A stretch of 64,000 nt of DNA, from assembly GCA_963575645.1 (NCBI GenBank), contig OY754464.1, positions 31,697,501 through 31,761,500 of the forward strand. Reading direction: 5' to 3'. The notes below the pieces were generated by a model that had not been told where the DNA came from, made no database searches, and saw only the letters and a program-made list of their open reading frames with translations. This document shows, in pieces, positions 10,648-20,594 of the stretch. Positions within the stretch are counted from its first letter, which is position 1. Every line of letters starts with the position of its first letter. Source of the stretch: Xanthostigma xanthostigma (lineage: Eukaryota > Arthropoda > Insecta > Raphidioptera > Raphidiidae). A program made the translations under genes and the position numbers.

Positions 10648-12192
10648 CAAATTCAAGTTTAATAATGAATTAACTTTCTCCTGTTCAGACGGGGGAAAAA
10701 TTTATAGTTGGCACTTTAGTTGCAGATTTTTTCATTTATTTCTTTATGCTTGCGCATAGCTTAAAAAAAGGCCGAACTAAATATATTTTGTTATACAAAA
10801 TTCTTTTATGTATATTGATACATATATGTATGTTATGATGTATGTATGTTTGACCAGATTTAACTTAAAACTATTTGACGAATTTTGATTAAAATTTTTC
10901 GAAATGTTTCTTATGATTCCAGAAATGCTATAAGATATGTTCTGTTTCACTATTTTATCGCAAAGTTAATTAATTTAATTAGTTTCTTAACATACACTTC
11001 TATATCAGAGATGTTTTTATGGGTATTCATTGGAAACACGAAAAGAATGATTTGGATTACCCGGAAATAATAATAATATATATGTATCTTATTTTTTTAA
11101 TGTTAACTTTCTTATTTCTTTAAAAGTAGTTTTTATTGTATCTAGTTCTGTTCGTATCAATAAGACTACATAAAAGCTTTCCTGTCATAAAAATAAGTAG
11201 GTTATCATTAATCATAAAATGTATTTTTTATTCTCATCAAATAAATGAAAAAGAAAATTTTATTTGAAAAGTTAAAAAGACAACAGTGTGATGTACCTAC
11301 TATAAAGAGCTTTATGTGAAACATATAGACAAACTTTGAACATCGATTTTCAATATTATAATTATATTATAGTTGTATATTATATGATTATAGCTGTTTT
11401 TCTTTTCTATTTTTACTACTCAATTTTTCTAAATAATTCTAAATCCGCATTATGGATTTAATGCTGTTAGAAAAATTAAAAAAAGGTTTGTTTATTTTTT
11501 TTTTTTACTAAAAAACTCGAAACCTACTTAAAAATATGAGTTTTACGCGAATTAAATGAATGACACGGAATAAATGCTCTGTAAAAAACAAATCGGATTT
11601 TTTATAGAAAAATTATTTAATATTGTGTCGAAATAAGCAGAGATTTTACTTTCTTCATTAGTTGGAGGAAAAAGTTATGTTATGACATTATATATATAAA
11701 ATTGTTGTCGTAAATTTTGAACACTATCCAAATCAAAAAGTTAATAAAGAACAACCCTCATATTCTGGCTAAGAATTATGACAAAATTTATTTGCACTTC
11801 TTTGAGATCTTGATTAAAACCTCTGACATCAACAACAGGATCGGATTAAGTCAGAAAATATTAAATCTCATATACTGATTTTTCTGATTTATCGCAATGT
11901 TTCGAAGACCACCAGATTGCTATATTTAGCAGAATATATTGTAAGGTCAGTTGCCAAGTTGCTACATAGCTTGACAAGAAAAGCTTGTCAATGTTGCACC
12001 TATAGAAAAATGTTTCCCCTGTCCTAAACGATAATCAATACCTATATATAAATGCTCGTGTCACAATTTTGGCCGTGATAATCTCCGAAACCACTAAACT
12101 GATTTTAATGAAATTTTGTAAATGTGTCTTGCTAGTTTTATAATAATGTTATTTTATTATTTTTTTTGTTTTTTTGCATGTTACATATATTC
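10648..12192. other. unassigned AT-rich intergenic DNA
   Basis: No gene. Around 12040-12130, the phrase CCGAAACCACTAAACTGATTTTAATGAAATTTTG resembles the 5' part of Helitron-like repeats, but no ends were found. Confidence 0.45.
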
Positions 12193-12359
12193 TTTGGAAT
12201 TTTTGTAATATACTTCTAACAAAATACTTAATAATAAACATTGCTTTTGAGAAATAAATTATACCTACATTATTACTAATAATGTAGGTATAATTTATTT
12301 CTCAAAAGCAATGTTTATTATTAAGTATTTTGTTAGAAGTATATTACAAAAATTCCAAA
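12193..12359. repeat. exact 167-bp palindrome with single-base centre
   Basis: The 83-bp left arm beginning TTTGGAATTTTTGTAATATA is, base for base as far as I can check, the reverse complement of the 83-bp right arm. The only unpaired base is C at 12276. It is AT-rich, non-coding and without flanking duplication. Such perfect arms mean either very recent formation or conversion, a hairpin MITE, or a library or assembly foldback artefact. Confidence 0.9.
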
Positions 12360-13023
12360 AAAATATTTTTTACTTGATTTGATTTTTTTTATAGCAGGAA
12401 GATAATACTTATTAGTCACACTTTGTTTCAACAATTCATTATTCAAATAAAACATTTTATGATTCACTTAATTATTTTTCATTTTTATGAAAATATTCAG
12501 ACTTTTTAATTGGTAAGAAGAAATTTTTTGCAACTATTCAAAGAATTTTTTTTTCATTTCAATTACTGAATTTTGTTAAAACAAAATGTTTTTCTCAGTG
12601 TAGAGGACCCACCAAAGTTTTTGGCCATGGGACCCTCTTCAGGGTGTAGAGGGCATAAGTATGTACTAGTTTATAAATATATCAAATTCTAAATGCACCT
12701 CTGTTCAAGATAATATTCCATGAAGGTCGCAGCGCAGCGTCTCAAAAGACGCGACATGTTATTATACCGAAAAATGACAACGATAAAAATCACGACCGAG
12801 TAAAGCAACGTGGTATGCAGGTTGTAGAGGTGCAGGGGACTATGTTGGCTCACAAAAAAGCTTTATACAATAGACTTCCAAACACCGCTATACAATATGG
12901 CACTTAGAAAGTAAGACAAGGGTCTAGAAATAAAAGACAATAAGCCAAAATAAAAAATATTTTGTGCATATGTACAAAATATGTAACAAAATAACATAAA
13001 AATCTAGGGTAAATAAAGTAATT
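12360..13023. other. unassigned intergenic DNA
   Basis: No gene. A hAT-like phrase (AGGACCCACCAAAGTTTTTGGCCATGGGACCCTCTTCAGGG) lies near 12603-12643, but no paired terminus was found. Confidence 0.4.
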
Positions 13024-13248
13024 AAAAAAAAATTGGTTGTCTGTAAAGTCGGTTTACGGACGATAGTTTTACGTGATAACGTATTCCAATAATACATAAC
13101 CTAAATTTTAGTAGCTGTCAAACTTGGGCCGAAGCATACTGCGCTCTCGCTTGCACGCACAGGGTCAGGCGGAACGTTAGGAACGTTACACTTTTTCGTT
13201 CGTGCAGCTGGTGTTTCATCAATTTATAAGACGTTATCACGTCAAAAG
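13024..13248 (+). mobile_element. family M MITE, complete reference copy
   Basis: Begins with a T/A-run followed by TTGGTTGTCTGTAAAGTCGG and contains near its left side TTTTACGTGATAACGT. Its right end is ACGTTATCACGTCAAAA, the near-exact reverse complement, so it has subterminal inverted repeats of about 16 bp. The middle carries a GC-rich stretch with GCACGCACAGGGTCAGGCGG and a variable block of AACGTTA/GGAACG units. About 225 bp, non-coding. Related copies lie at 21667-22556 and 50227-51068. Confidence 0.7.
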
Positions 13249-13504
13249 ATTGGTAACTGTAAGAACCTTCTAAGCGTAGCATTGATTAAAAAAAAAATAC
13301 GTGGTCAAATATACAACGGACTTAGCCCGATAAATTGACGGATCGAAGTTCTATGAAACACAAATGATTTGCAAGTTTTTCAACAAAATTTACTCTTATT
13401 TATCAAGACCGCAAAACAAGAAAGTTTTTTCATGCATTACTCCTGTGGAACTGAACAGGCCAACTGTCAACAGTGTGCTGGTTCTACCATTGTTACCGTG
13501 CAAG

Positions 13505-13740
13505 TGAGTAGTATGTAATGGTACTAAATTTATATCAGAATTCAATCATCAAAATTGCACTATATTTTTTCGTTTTGAGATCTCTGGAATCCAAAAAACA
13601 TGTTTTTGGAAAAATCAAATCTAAACAAAATTTTGAAGAACGGTATGTTTTTCATAACTGTTTACTATTCTATTCACTTTTGCAAGAAATTTTTGTCATT
13701 TTTTTCTGACCCGTATACGCTAGAAAAGTATTTATGACAC
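13505..13740 (+). mobile_element. family W partial copy
   Basis: Inverse orientation to W copy 1: GGTACTAAATTTATATC, CATCAAAATTGCACTATATTTTTTCG and CCAAAAAACATGTTTTTGGAAAA correspond to the end of that family. The rest is missing. A 63-codon open frame across it is fortuitous. Confidence 0.5.
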
Positions 13741-13855
13741 GCGAAGTTTGCGCCATCTCGTGTTTGATTTTTTAAAATCTGGTTCAGGCAAAACTTACAA
13801 ACCCATAGAAATCAGCTGTTCTGGCGGCCTTCGAAGTATTGCCTGTTTTATGTAT

Positions 13856-13966
13856 TCATTGATAAAAAAATCCAGGAAAACGGTGGAATTGTAATTCTGG
13901 ATTTTTAATTGGTGTCTTTTTACAATCAACAACACAGCACTTCCGATTTGATAGTTTTTTTCCCAT
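13856..13966 (-). pseudogene. THAP-domain N-terminal fragment (left arm)
   Basis: From an ATG at 13966 the frame reads MGKKLSNRK, then CCVVDCKKTPIKNPELQF, then HRFPGF, and stops at 13856. The C-X4-C opening, the spacing to FHRFP and the hydrophobic VV between the cysteines are the hallmark first half of a THAP (C2CH) zinc finger. The second half with the final Cys and His is absent. The stop falls at the same place in the other arm, so truncation preceded duplication. Too short to function; a P-element-type transposase origin is inferred. Confidence 0.7.
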
Positions 13967-13980
13967 TTTATTCAGCAATT

Positions 13981-14082
13981 AAACTATCAAATCGGAAGTG
14001 CTGTGTTGTTGATTGTAAAAAGACACCAATTAAAAATCCAGAATTACAATTCCACTGTTTTCCTGGATTTTCTTATCATTGA
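13981..14082 (+). pseudogene. THAP-domain N-terminal fragment (right arm)
   Basis: Mirror copy of the fragment in the left arm. The frame beginning KLSNRKCCVVDC lacks the ATG, because the loop replaces it. The motif FHRFP of the left arm is here FHCFP (CGT to TGT). It ends at the same TGA position. Non-functional. Confidence 0.65.
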
Positions 14083-14373
14083 ATACCTACATAAAACATG
14101 CAATACTTCGAAGTCCGCAAGAACAGCTGATTTCCATGGGTTTGTAAGTTTTAATAAGATCCTTATTAAAATGCACGTATAACATATTATGACACTAAGG
14201 TTTAGACTGGACCAGAATTAAAAAAGAAAAAACACGAGAGAGCTCAAGAATCGATGTCAAAAGATACTTTCCTAGAGTTTTCATAAATATTTTGAAAATA
14301 GAAAAAAAAACATTGTTCTGAAGTAATTGATCTGTCTCAACCATAGAAACGAAAAGCGGAAAAGCACGTATAA

Positions 14374-14992
14374 TCTATACTAATATATAAAGCTGAAGAG
14401 TTTGTTTGTTTGTTTGTTTGAACGCGCTAATCTCAGGAACTACTGGCTCAAATTGAATAAATTTTTTTTTGTTGGATAGCCCATTTACCGAGGAAGGCTA
14501 TAGGCTATATAATATTACGCTACGACCATTAGGAGCGGAGCTTTAATGAAAACTGTTGCAAACAGTATCTAAAAAATAAGCTTCTATTCATGTGAAATGG
14601 ACTAACTAGATATACTCATATTAGTGATGGTAAGGACACAACCTCAGGTAGATCAATCGGTAGCGCATGCGACTGTCAATATCAGGGTCGGGGGTTCGAG
14701 CCCCACGTTGGGTGAATATATTTTTATTTTTTTTTTATTTTTTACATTGCTTTCTTCTAAGGCTTACATTTAAATTTATTTTAATTTTATTTAATTCATT
14801 TAAAAAAATTATTAGTTAAAAAAAGTTTAAATGCTGCTCTTTATCGACAAAAACTTTTGAACGGTAACTCCGATCATCATGAAATTTGGACACAACATTC
14901 ATCTCGGTAAACTAAGATGAATGCGTGTACTCATGTCCCTTCCTTCCCCATTCGTTCTTTTGCACCCGGGTGAAACCGGGCGGGACCGCTAG
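14374..14992 (+). mobile_element. complete non-autonomous Helitron
   Basis: Starts TCTATACTAATATATAAAGC after an A (14373) and ends CTAG followed by T (14993), the A|T insertion rule of Helitrons. A 3' hairpin (CCCGG-GTGAAA-CCGGG, 14965-14980) sits 8 bases before CTAG. The 5' block GTTTGTTTGTTTGAACGCGC with CTCAGGAACTACTGG is typical of widespread arthropod non-autonomous Helitrons. 619 bp, no Rep/helicase. It contains a decayed tRNA-Lys sequence at 14642-14714. Confidence 0.85.
14642..14714 (+). pseudogene. tRNA-Lys(CTT)-derived sequence inside the Helitron
   Basis: Over 73 nt it follows animal tRNA-Lys(CTT) position by position: TA linker, GATCAATCGGTAGCGCATG D-arm, anticodon arm, GGGTC variable loop, T-arm TTCGAGC with CCCAC, and GTTGGGT acceptor strand. 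The anticodon loop is changed (CTCTTAA type to CTGTCAA), the acceptor stem pairs poorly and the T-stem has one mismatch, so it is not a functional tRNA. It is probably a tRNA or SINE head captured by the rolling-circle element. Confidence 0.75.
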
Positions 14993-15011
14993 TATTATTA
15001 CACATATTTAT

Positions 15012-15150
15012 TACTAGTCGATACGCGCGTCAACGTACGCATTAACGGGAATTTTATTTCATTACATTATGTTATTTATTATTAATGTCACTATTTTTGG
15101 AGTTAGAATAGTCGCGTCGTCCGATAGGCTGGAATTTTTCTATTTTAGTA
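15012..15150 (+). mobile_element. family W terminal fragment
   Basis: Aligns with the right terminal part of the W copy at 32235-32810: CGCGCGTCAACGTACGCATTAACGG, TTTTTGGAGTTAGAATAG and GGCTGGAATTTTTCTATTTTAG. Diverged and lacking the rest of the element. Confidence 0.45.
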
Positions 15151-16399
15151 AAAAAATACGCGATGATACACGCGTCAGGTAAACTAATGTTAAAAATAGA
15201 AGTTCTGTTATTTATATACAAAACAGTAAGTTAACATACGACTAAGTCCTGTATGTTATTTCATTGCAAATGCAACTCGAGGTTACACAATTTGCAACAG
15301 ATGCTGCATATTTTACGGCTATATTTCTTACTTTGTATTACAGTTGCATCTCAATTTATGTTAATATTAGGGTTGTGGCATTGCATTTTACATTCTAACA
15401 TTATGCTCGTCTTTTTTTTACTTACAATGACATTAATATAGTAAATAAACAAATATAGTAAAGCCGTGATACCACTATACTACAACTGTTTTGATATGGT
15501 ATTACGATAGTTTAATAATACTCTAACAATTAAATAATTAATCGTCTTTTTTTTTGCTTTTTCAACAAATATAAATTCCTAAATGCATAAAGATTCAAAT
15601 ATGAAGCGTGTTTATTTTTAAAGACGTACTTTCATATTAAAATAATGAAATACTGAATCGAAACTTACATTTGGCATCTTCGAGGTCAACTTTAGTGGCA
15701 TATTTTAGTTGCAGTGTGAAAAGTCCTCTAAAACCGGATCATTCTCGTTCCGGAACTGGTTTTGATATTTGGTTGTCAGCTTGAAATTCCGGAACTACTT
15801 CCAATATCGAGAAAAGTTTACAAAAATACTGCATGTACATTATTCAAGAAACACTTTCTTTTTCAAATTGAAATATCTGTACTACATATTGAAACCTATA
15901 GAAAAAGCTGAATGTAACTTTAAGTCTAAAATTTGCAAACAAGCAAAGAATCAACATTATCGATTGGTAATAGCTAGAAGCATTTCTATATTAGTCGAAA
16001 AATTAAGCAAAATTGAGTTAATTTTTTAATCGCTTCATTAATTGTGTAATGTCGATATTAATTGTCTCAGTTCCGGAATTGATATGTTTAGAAATTTTCT
16101 TCTAAATTTTGATATTCCGAAATCTCAGAATACTGGTATTAAAGCCCCACTTTTAGCACACAGCACACCTCTTTATGTCTGCTATATTTAATTCGTTTCT
16201 ATGTTCTTTTCTCTTGTCTGTGTGTACGTCGAAGAAAAAGAGAAAATAAACTGTTTGGTATGTGTAATGCACATATTTCATTAATTTTATTCTATGTTCG
16301 TGTAAAACCAGAGCACATTTTTGGTGACAATTTTTGTATAAAAGTTATCGATAAACGACGAAATTGTTTGCGCCTAAATTGAATTTAAATGTGAAAGAA
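15151..16399. other. unassigned AT-rich intergenic DNA
   Basis: An 86-codon open frame lies at 15769-16029. It starts with a non-ATG codon, is rich in Lys, Ile, Phe and Tyr as expected from AT-rich DNA, and resembles no family I know. CCGGAACT/AGTTCCGG-type motifs occur near 15750-16080. Confidence 0.4.
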
Positions 16400-17380
16400 T
16401 CTAAGCTAGGCTGTATAGTGTGTCCCATTTTGCTGAAAATAAGAATTGAGATCTAAGAAGGTGGCAGATTTTCACTTGGAAAGTTTACATACATGGGTCT
16501 AAAAACTTGCCACCTCCTTTGTTTTGTTATTTTTTTTTCCAGAAAATCCACTTGTTCTTTGTATAAAACTTGGCCCTTTTTGGTGAGATTTCAATCCCTT
16601 ACGTTAAGTTATATTCTTACTTATTCTACTTAAATATTATCTAGATAAATAATATTTTAGTTATATACTATACTTCATTATGTCATATTTATATACCATT
16701 ATATCACACACCATAACCAAATACCGATTAGACGCGAGCAGTCTTTGGGCGACAGGTTAATGCATTCGGGATCGATGCTCCTTTCAGACCCGGCAAGACG
16801 CTCTTCAATTATGAAATAGGTTATTTTGGTCGGTCAGCAACTTCCAACTACAAGAAAAATTTTCAAGCCTGAAACTCCGTGTTTTACCCCCATCACTGAC
16901 GTCACACGTAACCTTGATATAAAACGACTACTAGTTGCCTAGCTCCGTCCAGCCCCTTACTTTTAGCCTCCCAACCCCTAGATCCAACCTCTAACCTTCC
17001 ACCGCAAGCTCCGATCCCTATAGCTTCAACTTCTATCTTTCAACCAAAGAATTTCTAACTTACAAATTTTGCTCGATGTTGATGGACGCAGAATTCAGCA
17101 AAATAACCTTCTTTATGACTATCTATAAGTGAACGCCCTAAATCGTAATTTTTGTACACTCGTAAGTTGGGAACAAATCATCTTTAGATGTATGAAATTT
17201 GGAATACTGCTTCTTTACGGCTGTAAACTTAACCCCTCTGAAAAAAATTTGAAAAGAAGTTTGACCCTGCAGGCCATTCCTGTAACTTCCCGCTATTTTC
17301 GAGTTCAAAACGCTCAAAAATATATAAAATATAGCAAGAAGTTTATTTTTAAGCTCTTCGAGCTCAAAAAAAAAAACACT

Positions 17381-17910
17381 GTTCACGATATCTCATGAAC
17401 AAATGAACCGATTTTGATGCGATTTGCGGCAGTCGACGCAATTTTTTAACCTAAAAAAGAAATTTATTACAGAAAAATCGATTTCATAGGAATTTTACGA
17501 GCAATTTAAAAAAAACACTTTTTTACAAATTTTTCGTTCACGATATCTCATGAACAAATAAGCCGATTTTGATGCGGTTTGCGGCGATCGACGCAGTGTT
17601 TTTAACCTAAGAAAGTAAATTATTACAAAAAAATTGGTTTGATAAGAATTTTACGAGTAATTATAAAAAATTACTTTTTTCCTAATTTTTCGTTTACGTT
17701 ATCTCATGAACAAATGAACCAATTTTGATCTGGTTTGCGGCAATCGACGCAGTTTTTTAGCCTAAGAAAGTAATTTATTACAAAAAAATCGATCTGATAA
17801 CAATTTTAAGAGTCATTTAAAAAAAACACTTTTTTACGATTTTTTCGTTCACGGTATCTCGTGAACAAATAAACCGATTTTGATGCGGTTTGCGGAAATC
17901 GACGCAGTTT
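17381..17910 (+). repeat. ~155-bp tandem repeat, four units, inside family X
   Basis: The phrase GTTCACGATATCTCATGAAC or a variant begins units at 17381, 17536, 17692 and 17847 (periods 155, 156, 155). Each is followed by AACCGATTTTGATGCGRTTTGCGG and TCGACGCAGTTTTTTAACCTAAGAAAGTAA. The copies of X at 28.6 and 30.8 kb hold only two units each. Confidence 0.85.
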
Positions 17911-18140
17911 GTTATGGAGAAGAGCCGATTAGATTTTGGAATTATTCGGTTTAGTAGTTTAGAAAATATTTTACAAAAACAAATTTTTAAAAATTTTTGA
18001 AACTTGTTTTTTTAAGATTTCTCAAATTTTTTTGGACCGAATCGTTTCAAATTTTCAGGAAGTCTAAGTTCATCAAGATCACGTCAGATGCCGTAAACCG
18101 CGTTTCAGTCGGACACTCCGTTCAAAAGATATAAAAGGTT

Positions 18141-18141
<1 letters not shown>

Positions 18142-18171
<30 letters not shown>

Positions 18172-18202
18172 CCCCCACACACACACACACACACACACAC
18201 AG
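18142..18202 (+). repeat. (CA)n microsatellite
   Basis: ACATACATACATACACACAC run interrupted by CCCCCC, inside family X. The X copy near 31.28 kb has a shorter, interrupted CA run at the same place, so the microsatellite is part of the element. Confidence 0.9.
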
Positions 18203-18362
18203 CCCTACGGACATCATCGCCAAAATAGTTTCAATAGCTTCCTAGGACCTCAAAACGTCGAGATCTGGCGAAAACTCGATTTTCGAAAATCGGGGTGAAA
18301 CCAATAGATAACTTCCCGATTTTTGAAAAAAAGAATTTTTTTTTTTTAAAGCGGGAAGTTAA

Positions 18363-19999
18363 AAAACTCTAGTCTAACTAGCCTCGGTAATAGAGGGAGT
18401 CGAAAATATAACACATTGCTTTGCCGACTATGTTGGAGTAATAAAAGTTGTAGATTAATACGAAGTGACAGACTGTATAAATCTGTTTTTATAACAACAG
18501 TTGCAACCATCTGTTATGAATCAACCTTTTTAAAATTGTTAAAAATATCTTGCAACCCTTCTTCGGCTGCTTGAAGTCTGAAATGATGAATATCATGAAG
18601 CTAGGCTAATAATGAATGAGAATGGTGTTAATTGCAGATACATATACTTTGTATTTGATCTAAGGCGGAAACATTTTGACGTTTGGCAGAACACCAGCTG
18701 CGACACTTGTGTGACATTAATTATCTTATGAAAATAATTAATGTTTGTCCGATTCGCTCGGCGTGACCATACGAACATTGATGGCTAGTCTTCTAGTTGT
18801 AAGATTGATTGTTGCCAGGCTTTTAAATCGACAATCTATCTTTGTCTATAAAATGATATTATAATATACCTATCTATATCCTATACAAATATATGCCTAA
18901 AGACCTTGAATTTTTCAGTCCCGTAAAAAATATTCTTTTTAGGCTTTTAAAATTTTTACTGGGGAGCATATTTACCTAATACAAAAAATAATAAATAAAT
19001 AATTTGTTCGTATTGCTCGATATTACTATATACTAATTTGACACGCATTAATTACTTTGAAATATGGTGTCTATTAAATTATTTATGACAATTATTCGCG
19101 CTATAATTTTTCAACCCTAAAAATTTTCATTCAATCTATTTCGATTCTCAATACCTATTTATGATTTTCTGAGATTTTTCTGAACGATCCTTTTAATGGT
19201 GTTTTCCTAAAAAAAGTTTAAAATCTGATAATAGTAGGGTATGACATCATCCAACGGACTTGTCAATTGATTGCGCTGTTTCTAAGCTTTAATACAGTAT
19301 TCTCGCGCCTAAGCTGATTGGTCAGATGGAACAAGGCAACCTCTGTAATCTACAAACCTTGGTTATCACTGATGTTTAACAGGCTATTTGGGCAATCATT
19401 GCTTTACAGAATAAAAAACAAACAAAAGTGATTACCCAGAGTGTTTATTTTAATAAGCTTTCAAGATTTGTAGCAGACATACATACAAAGTAAAGCTTTA
19501 ATAAAAAGAAACAATTTTTAACTAAGTATATGTATCTAATAGTCTTTATACGGCAAATAGATTATAGAAGTATGAAAATATTTCTCACGATAAGTTTACA
19601 TTACATTATGCACACAAAATGAAATATTGCTCATGTTATATAATTTTTGAAATTGTAAGAAAGGAAATAACAATTCACATGTGTGCCCACTGCAGTTCAA
19701 TTAATATTTTCTTACATAACATTTTGATGTCCTACTTTCACTCTATTTACCTATGTATGATCTTTTCATTTATGTAAAAAAAAAATTCATTCAAAAACTC
19801 AATTGCGGTTGGCGGGGTGTCGATCCACCGGAACCCGCCAACCTACCGAGTTTAAGCACGTTGAAAACGTAAACTTCAAAATAAAGTAAACGACATTCTA
19901 TTCGAAGATGTATAGGATAACCTTTTTTTTGTGGGATCGGAAGTTACCCATTTTTCACGATCCGATCAACTCCGGCCTGCTAACCTTTGTATTTTTCTT
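18363..19999. other. unassigned AT-rich intergenic DNA
   Basis: No confident feature. A hairpin with GGCGGGTTCCGG-like arms (GTTGGCGGGGTGTCGATCC facing GGAACCCGCCAAC) lies at about 19810-19845. If the exon candidate just to the right is real, this stretch would be its 3' flank. Confidence 0.4.
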
Positions 20000-20187
20000 T
20001 TAAGCACGGTTTAAATTTCCCAAATACTCGTGAACTGGCCTATTCGGAGATCCATAGGGTTTGAGTGTTATAGGCTCTTTAGCTATATTATAGAACAAGA
20101 GAACATTTAAAGAGAAGATGACGGTATAGGTAACCAAACTGCGTAAGAACCTAAAGAATCCTGCTGCCACTAATACCAAAACGGCGG
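20000..20187 (-). CDS. candidate terminal exon of an unidentified membrane protein
   Basis: A 188-nt minus-strand frame ends in TAA at 20000. It has no ATG: two in-frame stops lie just upstream, followed by TCATCTGTAG, an acceptable splice acceptor ending at 20188, so it reads best as a last exon entered in phase 1. The product begins with a hydrophobic stretch (AVLVLVAAGFF), has a basic FRFLRSL turn and a second hydrophobic segment (TYTVIFSLNVLLFYNIA), and ends with a polar tail containing PYGSPNRPVHEYLG. Codon use is more GC-rich and the peptide less repetitive than the spurious frames around it. I do not recognise the family and see no upstream exon. It may be a lone exon, a retrocopy or chance. 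Confidence 0.35.
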
Positions 20188-20372
20188 CTACAGATGACAA
20201 TTATTAAGCGTTAATAAGAATGTCGGGCCTAGGTTTTGTTGACAGATATAAGTAAAATGGCAACATTAAAATCTTTTCGTATAAACACAAGGAGTGGTTG
20301 CCGTCATCTTAAGCATAAAAAAATATGTCCTTCATAATTCACGTATTTAAAAAAAGGTTCCATTCAGTAAAT

Positions 20373-20594
20373 TTATACTAATATTATAAAGTGGCAAAGT
20401 TTGTAAATTTGGATGTAGGAGGTAATTTCCGAAACTACTAATCCGATTTTAAAATTTTTTCACCAATATTTAGAATGGACACAAGCTATATATTATCGCG
20501 TTAAAATGAAAGCTCTTTTCGTGGAGATCAATTTTGCAAAGTAAGTCGACGAAAAAGTTATAGCAATCTACAAATTCGGGCGAAGCCGAGCCAT
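20373..20594 (+). mobile_element. short Helitron-like element, 3' end decayed
   Basis: Starts TTATACTAATATTATAAAG, continues with GGAGGTAATTTCCGAAACTACTAATCCGATTTTAAAA, and ends near ATCTACAAATTCGGGCGAAGCCGAGCC. This is the start, middle and end order of common arthropod non-autonomous Helitrons. The final CTAGT is not present. Confidence 0.6.

Larger units (their letters stand above)
13791..14152. mobile_element. foldback element carrying THAP zinc-finger fragments in both arms
   Basis: The left arm (13791-13957) and right arm (13981-14152) are near-perfect reverse complements around a ~23-bp loop. Outer block AAACTTACAAACCCATAGAAATC faces GATTTCCATGGGTTTGTAAGTTTT. Inner blocks include ACACAGCACTTCCGATTTGA. 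Each arm, read outward from the loop, encodes the start of a THAP domain. THAP fingers form the DNA-binding end of P-element-type transposases and of several host proteins derived from them. The pair therefore looks like a captured transposase 5' exon made into an inverted dimer. Confidence 0.8.
16400..18362 (+). mobile_element. family X repeat, longest copy (~1.95 kb)
   Basis: The left part (16400-17240) aligns with 25370-25905 (GAGATCTAAGA, TTCACTTAAATATTAT-like block, GATGCGAGYAGTCTTYGG, CTTAACCCCYCTGAAAAAAT). The right part (17260-18362) aligns with 30690-31432 and, inverted, with 28500-28920. It contains a ~155-bp tandem block, a CA microsatellite and a conserved 3' segment, CCCTACGGACATCATCGCC through CTCAAAACGTCG to ATCGGGGTGAAACC. 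No open frame of note. It may be a long non-autonomous element or the 3' untranslated part of a retroelement. Confidence 0.6.
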
